DNA of 64,000 nucleotides, from contig JAKLNE010000052.1 in NCBI GenBank assembly GCA_022814615.1, forward strand, positions 159,814-223,813, in the 5' to 3' direction. Positions 11,187 through 22,556 of the stretch are shown here, one piece after another. The notes beneath the pieces are model-generated. The model saw only the letters and a program-made list of their open reading frames with translations, was not told the origin of the DNA and searched no databases. Position 1 is the first letter of the stretch, and each line of letters opens with the position of its first letter. Origin of the DNA: Waltergamsia citrina (taxonomy: Eukaryota; Ascomycota; Sordariomycetes; Hypocreales; Bionectriaceae). The position numbers and the translations under genes were made by a program.

Positions 11187-12720
11187 ATGTATTATGAAGA
11201 AATGCTCAAGACCTGGTTGGAAGACCATACCCTCCAGTCTCCACACATGATCAACGAGCCTGCATTCTACCGCAACCTGGAGAAGCACCTCGATACTCTC
11301 CGTGCCGACTTCAAGCTCTCTACTGCCAAGCCGCGGTGGGACAATAGTGTCGTGGACTGGGCCTCCAGTGACTTCCTGTCCCTTAACCGAACCGGAAGAA
11401 TCCGGCAAGCTTTTGTCGAGGAGCTTTCCCAACATCAAGACTGGGACCTGAGTGCTGCGGGTTCACGCCTTCAGTACGGAAACTACGAGTATATAATCCA
11501 GGTGGAAAACGAAATTGCCGAGTTCTTCGGATCGGAAACAGCCTTTATTGGGCACTCGGGATTCTTGTGCAACGTAGGCATCATCGGTTCTGTTGCACTT
11601 CCTGGTGACTGTTATCTCTACGATGAGTTGGTTCATGCGAGCACGCATGAGGGCATGAAACTCAGCCGCGCGTCACATAAGCTATCCTTCCGACACAACG
11701 ACCCAGACTCACTCCGTGATGCTCTTTCAAGTCTAAGGGATAACCACGAAGAGTTCCAGGCTGGGACAAAGTCTATTCTCATTCTAGTGGAGTCCATCTA
11801 CAGCATGAATGGTGATGTTTGCCCGCTTAAGGAACTTGTCAACGTGGCCAAGGATATCTTCCCGCTGGGTAATGCGCAGTTCGTCGTCGATGAAGCTCAC
11901 TCCATTGGCGTGCTGGGACCCAACGGTAAAGGCCTGGTCTCGATGCTAGGATTGGAGAAAGAGATTGCCATCCGCGTTCACATGTGCAGCAAAGCGATGG
12001 CATCCACGGGGGGTGAGTCGAAACTATACTTTTAATGCCGTTCCCGTTTCCTGGATCCCAGAAGTTAATCGCATTAATAGGATTAATTCTATGCAACAAG
12101 ACTATCCGTGCCGTTATCATGAACCAGATGCGGTTTGCCGTCTACAGTGGCGCACCCTCCTTCCCCATGGTTGCTTCGATAAGAGCTGGGATAAAGCTGC
12201 TTGGCAGCGGAGCAACTCAGAAAGTAAGATTGCCCCCTTTTCCAAGTGTTGCCTCTCCCTGCTGACCAGATTGCCCCCTCTTGTTTAGGAGCAGCAAGAA
12301 ATCCAGAACGTTGTCGGTCATTTCTTCAAGACGCTGACGTCTAACCCTGACTGGCAAAGGGCTGTGGCCACGGGTCTTCTGTCCTGCCCGCTCTCTGAAG
12401 GGTGGGATAAGCGCGAATACCACACGCACATTGTGCCCATTTGGACACGTAACCGTCACGAGCAATATCTATTCTTCCATTTGATGTTTGAGAACATGAA
12501 CGCCTACAGCTTTGCCTATCCCGTTGTTCCAAAGGGAAAAAGCCGGGTCAGGATTGTTTTTCACGCGCACAACACAAAAGAGGATGTGGAGAAGGCCGTC
12601 AAATCGATTGGTGGGTGGGCGCGCGAGATGTTGGATATTGAGCAGAGTGAGTCCGTCGAGTCTGTGCCGCGTGCCGCTAGCCAGGTATATGCGATGCAGG
12701 CTGCTGCTCTGGAAGTATAA
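11187..12720 (+). CDS. PLP-dependent alpha-oxoamine synthase (AONS/ALAS/SPT-like)
   Basis: Three exons, 11187-12012, 12081-12223 and 12289-12720, introns 68 and 65 bp, in phase; product 466 residues. The fold-type I family is clear: DFLSLNRTGRIRQAF, the glycine-rich AAGSRLQYGNYE region, FIGHSGFLCNVGIIG, DELVHASTHEGMKLSRA, DEAHSIGVLGPNGKG (Asp/His of the PLP pocket) and HMCSKAMASTGG with the Schiff-base lysine just before intron 1. Such enzymes condense an amino acid with an acyl thioester with loss of CO2. The N-terminal leader is longer than in 8-amino-7-oxononanoate synthase, as in fungal members linked to polyketide or biotin-like metabolism. No polyketide synthase lies in the window, so the acyl donor is unknown. 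SDR and transporter neighbours are compatible with either a metabolite or a vitamin role. Confidence 0.9.
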
Positions 12721-14573
12721 GTGCGTGTAAGTGCACGAATCCTTCTCAAGGAAGGATATGCGAGATGAAGACAATAGAGATTCCTTAATTAATAGTGGCT
12801 ATGGTCGCGTCAGTACCTGTGTATGTCTAACTAGACGGAGTGAATGCTACATTGCGCGTTGTGAATGATTGCTTTGTTAAAGTATCTAGAGGGCTATTCA
12901 AAGATGCTCACAGTTCTCTTCATATATGACGGCCATTTTTAATTGGATTATATAGTATGGTACTTGTAACACAAGGCTCAAAAATGACCTGGGTAAGGCT
13001 AGCTATTCTAGGAATTAGGAAATGCTACTCCGTATAGCCGGTCCTAATAGTTACAAATGGCCGCATAATTTTAAGTTAATTAAGGCTCCTTACAACACTA
13101 ATAAGCAAGTGTCGCAGCTAGCCTCACACTTCTGGACCTTTATTTGGCCTAGGGCTAGGAATATTAAGGCATTCAATACATATTAGTAAGGTGTACAGCC
13201 TATTGATAGGCTGTACCTAGAAAATATCGCAAATCTACAGCAATGTAGACCAAGAGTTTAAGTAGAAAAGAATTGGAGTACAATGAGAGGTACTCTGTAA
13301 AATAAGAAAGGTGATCTGGGCTAATACGTCTAGATTTGATGGATAGAATCGGCTCTAAACTTTTGGATTTACACGACCAAATGCAAAAACGAGTAGGGAA
13401 ATAGATCTATGGGTCGCGACTTAGCATCGTCTCTGAATATTATCTCGAGGCGGTCAATGCCTAACGGGCGCTGATTATTGGGAAGTGGTGGGGACAGCTA
13501 CCCGTGATTTATCGAGTAGCTTCTGATGCCTAAATCGGTGCTTCTCGATCAACATATCTCGGAAATTGTTGTCAAAACCTGATATATAACTAGCTACTAA
13601 CTAACCTTTGTCTTCGCCTGGCCTTTTATAATAGTAGGCATAGCGCTCGGTGAGTTAGGAGACGACAAAAAAAGACATCCAATGGGCATGTTCATCAAAT
13701 TTGACTAACGTCAAATTAGGGGGGAAAAAAGGGAAGAGTAAAAAAGAAAAAAAAAGAGAGAAAAAAAAAAAGGGTATAGAGGATTTTGAGAAATTATGAA
13801 AAAGCTTGACGTTTGCATTTTCAGAGTTAAAGCCAAACATGCAATGGTTGGTGGGCCACTTGATTTGCTTATTGTAAGTGTACCAGTGAGCCTAGTCCGC
13901 CGTATCTTCTCTGCCGCCCCTTCCCGCTCCCCTCCTTCCGGCCCCTCATGCAGTGCTGCGTATATTCGAGAATTATCATAGCCACTGTTCTGGGCTCAAT
14001 CCCCAAGGGATACTCTCCTCTATCTAAGTCGTTAGCCGTATCTATGTGATAGTATCACTCAAGCCTGGATTTTGACAGGGGGTTTCAATGCACTGTGGCA
14101 GCGGAGGACTCTTTTCCTAGACACAGCATACTACAGTCCCATTCAACACATGAGCAAGGCTTTTCGTATACAGGCACTAACTGATTCCTCGTTTCTAGGC
14201 CTTCATGGGTAATTTTATTAATTATAAATCCGTTGAGAATATACTAAGTTTGGATTCATTGTCGTTTCAACAGCGCAAGGTAGGCAAGATGTAGGGCCCG
14301 CGACGGATGGGAGTTGCAAAGTTAGCAGTACATCATCAACACCCAATGACTTTAAATAGACGAATGTTTATCTGAAATATTCTAAGCGGGAAGTTCCCCT
14401 CTTTCTCTCTCTGTTTTCTTCCATACTGATTGATTCATCTTGACCGTCTTCAACGTGATCGGATACTGCACCAAGGATGTTATTTTGATTGTGTCCTTAT
14501 TGGTTGGAAATTACCACTGCCTGTCGTGCAAATATCATGAATGAATTATGTAGATGAACTTGTCATACAATCC
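12721..14573. other. AT-rich intergenic region
   Basis: About 1.85 kb with no supported gene, convergent between the oxoamine synthase and the sugar transporter. It is AT-rich, with a perfect short palindrome at 13193-13216 and a purine tract near 13722-13772. The stretch around 12990-13330 is unusually rich in CTAG/TTAA-type words, as in old mutated repeat DNA, but I find no transposon reading frame. Confidence 0.5.
13193..13216. repeat. 24-bp palindrome (11-bp arms, 2-nt centre)
   Basis: GTACAGCCTAT, TG, ATAGGCTGTAC: the arms match perfectly. It lies about 475 bp downstream of the oxoamine synthase in an AT-rich spacer. It could be an RNA hairpin, a dimeric protein site or the remnant of a mobile element end; no flanking direct repeat was recognised. 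Confidence 0.7.
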
Positions 14574-16533
14574 TCAGCTGCGTTGAGCCTCGACGTGCTC
14601 GATAGTCCCAATTTTGTTGGTATTATTTGAGTTGAGAATATTACCATTTTCGATTCTTGTTAGGGCTGCGCTATCACCAGTAGCCACATAGCCTATTATA
14701 AAATCAATATGCTGTTGATCATGATGGGGTATGAAATCTTGGAACATACCTCTGCTTCTCCAGGCGGGGATCTTGGACTCAAACATCTCATCAACCTCTT
14801 CCAATGATCTCCCAGTCATCTCCGGAACAAAGAAGAAGATCAGGACCACGCAGATGGCGCTAGAGGCTCCATAGACGAACTCGACTTTGGAGCCTAGGGA
14901 TTCTAGTAGATAGGGGACAGTGAATGTAACCACAAAGTTTAGAAGGTTCGCAACAGTCCAAAAGACCATATTTGACTTCTCGCGAAGCGTAGTGTGTGGA
15001 AGCTCGGATTTGATAATTTGCATTCTAGTACAGTTAGCCTAAATTATATTACATGCAGCCGTTGCCTCAAGATTTGGTACTCACGTTGAACCAAAACCAA
15101 TCATGTACATGCATGGAAAGATGATTGACATTGCCAGGATACCATTGTCGGTCCCCTTTTGTTTAGGCTGCACCGCGCCAAGGCCTCCCATCACCATAAG
15201 GCAGGCAGCACACATTCCACCAACGACGATAGATATCCGTCGCCGGCCGAGTCTCTCTACCAATGTGATGACGAAGATGCAGCCCACTAGAAGCCCAGCA
15301 CGTTTGATCATAGTACCAGTGAACGGGTCCATAACATTGATCTGCTTAAGGAAAATAGTACCGTAAGTTGAAGCAAAGGACTGACCCGTGGCTTGGGTGG
15401 CAGTGGAGGCAAGAATACCAGCCCAGGTACGGCGCTATGAGAAAAGAAAGAAGATGCTGTTAGTTTCAAAAGTTTCGTGCGCCAGTATGCCTGGTAATGT
15501 AACAAGACTTACGGCATTAGTACCCTTGAAGAGCTCTTTCCACTGACCCTGGGTGGGCGCGTTATCAACAAGATCCTTAATTATCTGGGCCTCGGTCTCG
15601 GCCGGATACTCGGGAAAGGCGCTGTTTAGATAATAGATGTTGTCAACTGCCTCTTCGAAGCGTCCCTTCCGGATCAACCACCGCGGTGACTCTGGAAGTA
15701 GGAAAGCGAGAAGCAATGAAAGGGACGGGAAAGCAAACATGCAAGCGATCGGAATCTTCCAGCTGTCATTTCCTTCGATGCGACTGGTTGAATTCGTAAT
15801 GACAGAGGCGATGAAACCAGCAAAGACGTGGCTAAAAGCATAGAGACCAGTCACTACAAGTGAATTCATTAGAAAAGATTATTCAGAAGTCTGCTTCGTA
15901 GTAAAGTCCCGTGTAAGAGTAATAAGAGCAGGGATTTTGAAGCTCTATTTGAGTAAAAACTTACTAGAACCCCGAACAGCTGCTGGGACGATTTCGGCCA
16001 ACCACATGATGATTAGCCATGCCTCGGCTCCAACATGAATTGTGACAATCATTCTGCCGATCAAAGCCAGAGTATAGGTTCTACCGGCATAGCATAGAGC
16101 GACTCCAACGAGGCATATTGAGTTCATGCCGTAGAACACAGCCTTTCGTCCCCATCGCTCGCCAACCACGGATCCAGCGATGACACCGATAGCGTACGTG
16201 ATTAAGGGAAAGGAGTTGAGGAAGGCGAGGCGATCTGCAGTGAACATGAAAGCCCCCTTTGGATCCGGCTCACCAAATACCTCTTCATAAGCTACAATGT
16301 GAGAAAAAAACATCTGTCAGCACAATCGTCCCACAGCCCGGTTGGGAAGCTACAGAGAATGAGGCAGGAAAAGGACAAAGGTGCTTACCATCCATAGCCT
16401 GAACAGTCCCAAGAACAGAGTTTTCGAAGCCATAAGCAAAAACGCTCACCATCATGGTGAATGCAGCTAGAATCACATTGGTTGTAACATGCTTGCTGGC
16501 CTTGTAGTTGTGGTCACGCAGAAAGGTCCACAT
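14574..16533 (-). CDS. MFS sugar transporter (hexose/maltose-permease type)
   Basis: Six exons on the minus strand: 16533-16389, 16291-15965, 15853-15513, 15434-15085, 15024-14750 and 14692-14574, giving 518 residues. Sugar-porter signatures are present: GERWGRKAVFYG (loop 2-3), LIGRMIVTIHVGAEAWLI (helix 4), PESPRWLIRKGRFEEA (middle loop), VERLGRRRISIV (loop 8-9) and PEMTGRSLEEVDEMF at the end of helix 12. The last intron (14693-14749, 57 bp) is a multiple of three and free of stops; I infer splicing because SRGYVATG then continues like the usual tail of this family. It probably imports a sugar or glycoside by proton symport at the plasma membrane. It is divergent from the arylsulfatase gene 0.8 kb away. 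Confidence 0.87.
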
Positions 16534-17308
16534 CTTGACTGAGCGAAGTTAGCAACAAGGGAATAGTTGAGCGAAGATTTATAGTGTAACAACGAAGAGT
16601 TGCGATCCCGGAAAAATGGATTGCCTCTAGGCATGGGATAAACTTATAGTAGTAGGTTGTCTGGCCAAGTGGGAAGTAATTGCGAGATTCTGGGATTGAG
16701 CATTTGAACGTGCGCGCCGGGGTCACGTTGGCACCCCAGATTCTCCAGAGAGCTAGTACGCAGCACTCATAGTTTATGGGGAAGAAGAGCTGGGGTAAGA
16801 AAATTCGCCCATCTTGGCCAACAAGATTGCAATTAATTGCAGCCACCTCAGTGAGCAAGGGTTGGATGTGGACTCCTGGTCGTGGCAGTGGAACGAGTCA
16901 GACTGGCCGAGGATTTCTCCACAGCGTGGAGGTCTTGGACAGACGTTGGGAGGCTTTCGGGGGAGATTCCGAGGCAGGGGCCCAATCGCTGATGTTGAGA
17001 ATGGCTCCGCATCAGAAACCCCACTCCCTCGGGGACGGTTCCGGAATCCTGGTCAATGGGCAGCCGTTTACTAGTTGGCTTTCTCAGTGCAAATTGGTTT
17101 CGGGTTCATGAATGATTGGAGCGCTGTCGGTGGTCGATTGAATGCATCGCTTCGTTGAACATACGGGAAGTAAACTTAGGCTGAGATAAGTATAATCTTA
17201 GAAGTCAGCTTGCGCATTCGCTGTACTGCGCCTGTATCTGTCATCTGATGCTTCTGACATGTGTTGGGCTATTAGCAACTCACAAGGATTCTAACCCTCT
17301 TGACTAGA
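16534..17308. promoter_or_regulatory. Divergent promoter region, sugar transporter / arylsulfatase
   Basis: 775 bp between two divergent starts (16533 and 17309). Shared regulation is plausible. CCGG/CGG-type words (for example GTTCCGGAAT near 17038-17047) could be zinc-cluster half sites, but I cannot assign them. Confidence 0.4.
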
Positions 17309-19114
17309 ATGGATAGTAAACGCCCCAACTTTCTTGTTGTCGTTGCCGATGATCTTGGATTCAGCGATATTAGTCCTTATGGTAGCGAAATCAAGACTTC
17401 ATGTCTTGACGAGCTAGCCCGGGGGGGAATCACGCTGACGGGCTTCCACACCGCGTCCGCTTGCTCTCCCACGAGAGCCATGTTATTGTCCGGGACCGAG
17501 TGAGTATTGGATTCCTACTCCTATAAGCTTGAAGACCTGACTTAAACTTTGTTACTCACTTGTGTTAGCAACCACATTGCCGGCTTGGGCCAGATGGCCG
17601 AGTTTATGAAATTCAGACAGGAATTTCACGGAAAGCCCGGCTATGAAGGTTACCTGAATTTTCGAGTTGCCTCAGCTGCAGAGGTGCTTCATGATGCAAA
17701 CTATTTCACAGCACTCGCCGGGAAATGGTAGGTCATCTTGAGAGAACCCATATTTCCACAATCGACAATGTTCTCACCCCGATTCTGATGTAGGCATCTT
17801 GGGTTGACTAAGGATACTTCTCCATCGGCTCGAGGATTCGAAAAAGACTTTACATACCTCGCTGGATGTGGAAATCACTTCAATAACGAACCTCAGTTAG
17901 ACGAGAGCGCTGTGAAGTTGCCTCCTCTGAATAGTGACGGTCTGTGGATGGAGAACGGAGAATTCTTAGATAGGAAGAAGGACATACCTGAGACGTTTTA
18001 TTCCAGTAGGTACTTTACTGATAAATTCATCAATATCCTTAAAGATCGCGACGAGGCTGCTCGATCCAAGCCTTTCTTTGGATATCTCGCGTTTACGGCA
18101 CCCCACTGGCCGCTGCAGGCGCCTCAGGAAACCATCGCATCCTACCGTTCCGTTTACGACTCAGGCCCGGACGAGTTGCGGAAACAAAGGCTGTCCAAAA
18201 TGATGGAGCGTGGAATCATCTCGTCCGATGTGGAGGCTGGTCCAGTGATGGGAAACGAGCCGCAGGAATGGGACGACAAATCATCCGAGGATAGGGCATT
18301 GTCGGCGCGCCGGATGGAGACGTACGCGGCAATGGTACAATTGATTGACGAGCAGCTACAGCGTGTTATTCACTATCTGAATGAAACTGAAGAGCTAGAT
18401 AACACCTTCATTCTGTTCATGTCAGATAACGGCGCGGAAGGGAAAGAACTGGAGGCGCTCCCTATTTTAGGAGGGTCACCCTTGAGCCAAGTTGTTGCGA
18501 AATTCTACGATAATAGCCTGGACAATATTGGGAACGCGAGCTCATTTGTATGGTACGGAGCACGGTGGGCAGCGGCGGCCACCGCGCCGTCCAGAGCGTT
18601 TAAAACATACACGTTTGAAGGAGGCATCAGATGCCCCTGTGTGATCCGCTACCCAAAGCTCCAGCGCTCAAGTCAAGGCCTTATTTCCCATGAGTTTACA
18701 ACATGCATGGACATCCTCCCGACCATGTTAGATCTTGCTGGTGTTAAACATCCAGCCCCCAATTTCCGGGGTCGCGAGGTTGTCCCAATGCGTGGCCGAA
18801 CATGGGTGCCGTATCTCAGCGGCAAGGTAGACACGGTGCATCCGGATGACCAAGGCTTTGTGGGCTGGGAGCTCTTCGGCCGAAGAGCTGTGCGCCGGGG
18901 GAAATACAAGGCAGTATTTACGCCAGCACCGCAGGGATCAGATGAATGGGAGTTATACGATATTGATATGGATCAAGGGGAGATCTATAATCTCGCGACG
19001 AAGTTTCCGGAGGTTCTTCGAGGACTACTGGTAGATTGGGGCCAGTATGTCCAGGACACTGGCATGTATGATGCGCATATCTCTGTTGGAATCAACCCTA
19101 ACGCTGCAGGATAA
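17309..19114 (+). CDS. Arylsulfatase (type I, formylglycine sulfatase)
   Basis: Exons 17309-17499, 17569-17727 and 17794-19114 (introns 69 and 66 bp) give 556 residues. N-terminal NFLVVVADDLGFSD holds the paired metal aspartates; ACSPTRAMLLSGTD has the sulfatase signature C-S-P-T-R, whose Cys52 is converted to formylglycine in this family. GKWHLG, TAPHWPLQAP and LFMSDNGAEG (late metal-site Asp-Asn) complete the active site. No signal peptide is seen, so it is probably cytosolic. It hydrolyses organic sulfate esters; the long C-terminal half resembles bacterial alkaline arylsulfatases. It is paralogous to the sulfatase at 31659-33546 and shares one intron position with it. It is convergent with the beta-glucosidase, suggesting removal of sulfate and glucose from a conjugate. 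Confidence 0.92.
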
Positions 19115-19331
19115 CTCAAGTCAAAACAATGAACTGAATAAAGAAGTGAATAACAAAGTGAAGAATAAAGTGAATTGTAAAGTGGATAATATTATCTCTC
19201 TTTTAATCTACCTAGGTTCTATGATGAATAGCTTTTGAAGTCACATCTCAGTCTAACAATTAACTGCTTAAGCGAAGCGCAAAAAAAGGATCATTGTCCT
19301 AGTGGTGGTTCTTAAGTATGCAAGACTTATT

Positions 19332-22158
19332 CTACAGACCCGACCACCAAGAGGTTTCTGAAACCTTGAACATCCTAGTCAACAGGGTTGACTCGCTACT
19401 TTGCCCAACTAAAACACTATAGTCCCCGTACTCCATGATCCACCTATCAGCCTCCTCATCCCAGTAGCTGACAGCGTACTTGAGCGGCACATTAAGATAA
19501 ACAAGCTTCTTTTCACCAGGCTCAAGGAAAACCTTTTGAAAACCCTTGAGCTCCTTAGGAGGCCGGTTAATCCCTGGTTGGTGCTGGCTCACATACATCT
19601 GAGCAACAGTAGCACCTGCCACACCGCCGACGTTCTCGACTTCGACCTTCACTTCAACGTTCTGCTCCGTCAGAGAGACTTCCAAATTGCGCAAATCAAA
19701 TTGTGTGTATGAAAGGCCATATCCGAAGGGGAACAAAGGCGCCAATTTGATCTTCTCGTAGTATCGATAACCCACGTACACGTCTTCGCCATATAGTGCC
19801 CGCCCATTCTCAGAGCGGTAATTGAGAAATGCAGGATTATCTTCAAGGCGTTTTGGAAAAGTAAGAGGTAATCTACCTGATGGATTCTCAGACCCAAAAA
19901 GGACGTCACCGATGGCATTACCGCCCTCGTTGCCCCCGTAAGACGAGTGAAGCAGCGCTGCTACTTTTTCTGCCCATGGCATTGCCACTGGTGTCCCGCA
20001 CTGTATGACAACAGCGGTTTGCGGATTAGCCTCAATGATGGCATGGATCAATGCGTCCGTGTGTCCGGGAAGGCTCATGTCTGGGCGGTCAAAGCCCTCG
20101 GATTCCCATTCGCCCTGCATAGTCTGTGAGTACGAGTACTCCGCTGAAATACGCTGTCGGATAGAGAAAGTAACGACTTACAGTCAGGCCTGCACAAACA
20201 ACTACTTGGTCGCAGGTTCTGGCCAATTGAACAGCCTTATCTATCTCGGTCTGGGGGTCAGTCACCAGATCGCAGCCCAGCCTGACACCGCCGCCTCTCA
20301 TGGCTGTAGCACCTTTTTTCTTAATGGTCTGTGTCTGAGCTGAACCAAACTGGAGGAGAACAGAATAGGATTGTCCTGCCTCTAAGTGCTTTGATCCCCT
20401 CTCCTCCAGTGTGCCGGCGCCCAGAAATGTGCTTCCCTGACGCTGCTTAGTGGCATTATCAACGACCAATTCCCCATTCACGAAGACCTTAGCGGTACCT
20501 CGTACTGAGCAACCAAACACATACTCTCCACTCTGTACTGGTTCTATGGTGGCTGACATGTCCATGTAGAAGATGCTACCGTTGATATCTGGGTGTACGT
20601 AGTCCACTAGTAACATGTCCGATAAGTCCACTTGCAAGGTCTCGCGGCAGATGCGGTCGCCACTCTCTGGTGGCTCGTTGAAGAATCTGCATGTAACACC
20701 AGACTGGCCATCCTCCCTTTCACTTATCAGACTCAGTGCGGGTAATTGAAAATATGCGTGCGCACCAAGAGCATACTTGGCATTAGGGTCATGCTGTGTG
20801 ATACCTTCGAATGGTGTTGTACTATACGTTGTTCGCAGGCTGGCAGAGCCGCCTCCCGAGTAAGCGGCGACCTTTGCACTGGGGCCGATGACAGCCGTCT
20901 ATACATTCGTTTGCCCACTATCAGCTCTTGATTATAGTCGGTGAAGGGCGTCTATGAGTCTTGGAAGACATCTGTCCTGCTAGGGCTAAGTAGATACTCA
21001 CAGTCTTAGTCTTGTCGAGCGGCAGAACGTTGTTATCATTCTTCAAAAGCGTAAGGCCGGCAACGGCTAGTTCTCGCATGAGATGTCGGGTTTCTGGGGT
21101 GTCTTGGACTTTCTCTTCTGCATCTGGCTCAATCCCCAGGGGTGCAACTTTGTTTGCCAGATTGAGAAGATTCCGTACTCTGTCGTTCAACGTGTGCTCA
21201 GACACTTTGCGATTGCCGAGGGACACGAACAAGTTTGGTCCTCGCATGCGAGGTGGTCCCGGCATTTCAAGATCTAAGCCGTTGTTGACTGATTCGGCGG
21301 CAGAGTACGTTCCGAACCTGGGTGAGTTCTGTTAGTTACAAAAGCAGGTATTCTAGCCAGCGTTGTGCATTGATAGGCAGAATCATCATACCAATCGCTC
21401 ATTATGGGCCCTTCAAAGCGCCATTCGCTTCGCAGTACTTGTTGCATGATCTTAGCGTTCTCGCTGACATGGATTCCATTGATCCTACTGTAACTCGTCA
21501 TATAAGCCATTGGCTTTGAATCTCTCTGAGCAATCATGAAGGGCATAAGGTATATTTCCCTTAGCGCCCTCTCAGTCAAAACACAGTTCACGGCCTGGCG
21601 CTCGTGCTCCATGTCGTTGCACACAAAGTGCTTAATGCACGATGCAACACCGGTACTTTGGATGCCTTTCACCATGGCCGCTGCCATAGTGCCTGATAGG
21701 TAAGGATCTTCACTATAACTCTCAAAACCGCGTCCACCCAGAGGAGAGCGCTGTATATTGACAGTTGGGCCCAAGGAGACGTGAACGCCCTTAGCGATGG
21801 ACTCGGACCCTATCATCTTGCCGGCCCGTTCGATCAAATCTATGTCCCAGGAGGCTCCCAGTGCGGTTCCGCAGGGGATACATGAGCTTTTGGTGCCATT
21901 GAAAAATTTCTGCCCCCGAACTCCATTAGGGCCATCGGATGTGCGGAGCGTTGGGATGTTGAGTCGTGGGATGTCGCGGGTCTGCCAAAAGTCTTTGCCT
22001 GTTTACCAAATTCCAGAAAAAGTTAACGAGCTAGACACATGCTTTGGAACACACATCAAGAATTTTTTTGCATAATGCTCACCTGACAACAGACTGATCT
22101 TTTCGTCAATCGTCAATTGAGATATAACGTCTTCAACATCCAGCAGCCGGGTAGCCAT
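19332..22158 (-). CDS. GH3 beta-glucosidase with PA14 insert
   Basis: Five exons on the minus strand: 22158-22083, 21998-21392, 21317-21002, 20898-20182 and 20123-19332 (introns 84, 74, 103, 58 bp), in phase, 835 residues. Order of domains: GH3 N-domain with LRTSDGPNGVRG, LGPTVNIQRSPLGGRGFESYSEDPYL, CIKHFVCNDMEHER and the nucleophile motif IMSDWFGTYS (split by intron 2); GH3 C-domain with TAVIGPSAKVAAYSGGGSA; a PA14 domain (YMDMSATIEPVQSGEYVFG); EGFDRPDMSLPG and FGSENPSGRLPLTFP; and a C-terminal fibronectin-III-like domain (NVGGVAGATVAQMYV). No signal peptide (MATRLLDVEDVISQ), so intracellular. It releases glucose or similar sugars from aryl or oligosaccharide glycosides. It shares a 398-bp promoter region with the FAH-family gene. 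Confidence 0.93.
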
Positions 22159-22556
22159 CTTGACGTTGGTGCGAGCACACCTTCACAGTACATGTACGAG
22201 CTTGTGCAAAGTGATGGTCCGGAGTGAATGAAAGTCAGAGGGAAAAAAAAAAGTCTGCGAGAACAGAAAGTGCCATAAAACCTTTTCTGGACTATGGGCA
22301 AGCTGCTGAGCTGGCTCAAAAGATTCGTGACCCGTGTCTGAGTGGGTGGGAGTGGGGCGGCGTTCGGGGGGTGTGCCGAAGCCGAATCGGAGGCACGGCA
22401 GTGGCCGAAAAGCAACACTCGGACATAGGGATATCAGAATGAATCTGAACTAAGATGAAACAAAACAACTCCCAACTCTCTAATTATAGACGAAAACTTC
22501 CTTGCTTCCATCGATTCAAGGACATACTCCTGGAGTAGCAGCATACATCCTCCACC
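22159..22556. promoter_or_regulatory. Bidirectional promoter, beta-glucosidase / FAH gene
   Basis: 398 bp between divergent starts. It contains TCCGGA near 22218 and an everted zinc-cluster-type repeat CCG-AAT-CGG at 22382-22390, itself inside an imperfect palindrome bounded by GTGCC and GGCAC. Such CCG/CGG pairs are typical Zn2Cys6 targets; the regulator at 26312-29362 is the obvious candidate. Binding is inference. Confidence 0.45.
22382..22390. promoter_or_regulatory. Candidate Zn2Cys6 binding site CCG-N3-CGG
   Basis: CCGAATCGG sits roughly midway between the beta-glucosidase and FAH starts. The everted CGG triplets match the general class of binuclear-zinc-cluster sites. No consensus is known for this regulator. 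Confidence 0.4.

Noticed and set aside
12990..13330. Transposon remnant
   Set aside because: AT-rich with a palindrome, but no reading frame, long repeat or target-site duplication supports it.
8966..16533. A polyketide or non-ribosomal peptide cluster around the oxoamine synthase
   Set aside because: No ketosynthase, adenylation or condensation motif occurs in any frame of the window.
16514..17111. Frames upstream of the sugar transporter and arylsulfatase
   Set aside because: They lie in the divergent promoter; no homology-like pattern and no splice link to the genes.
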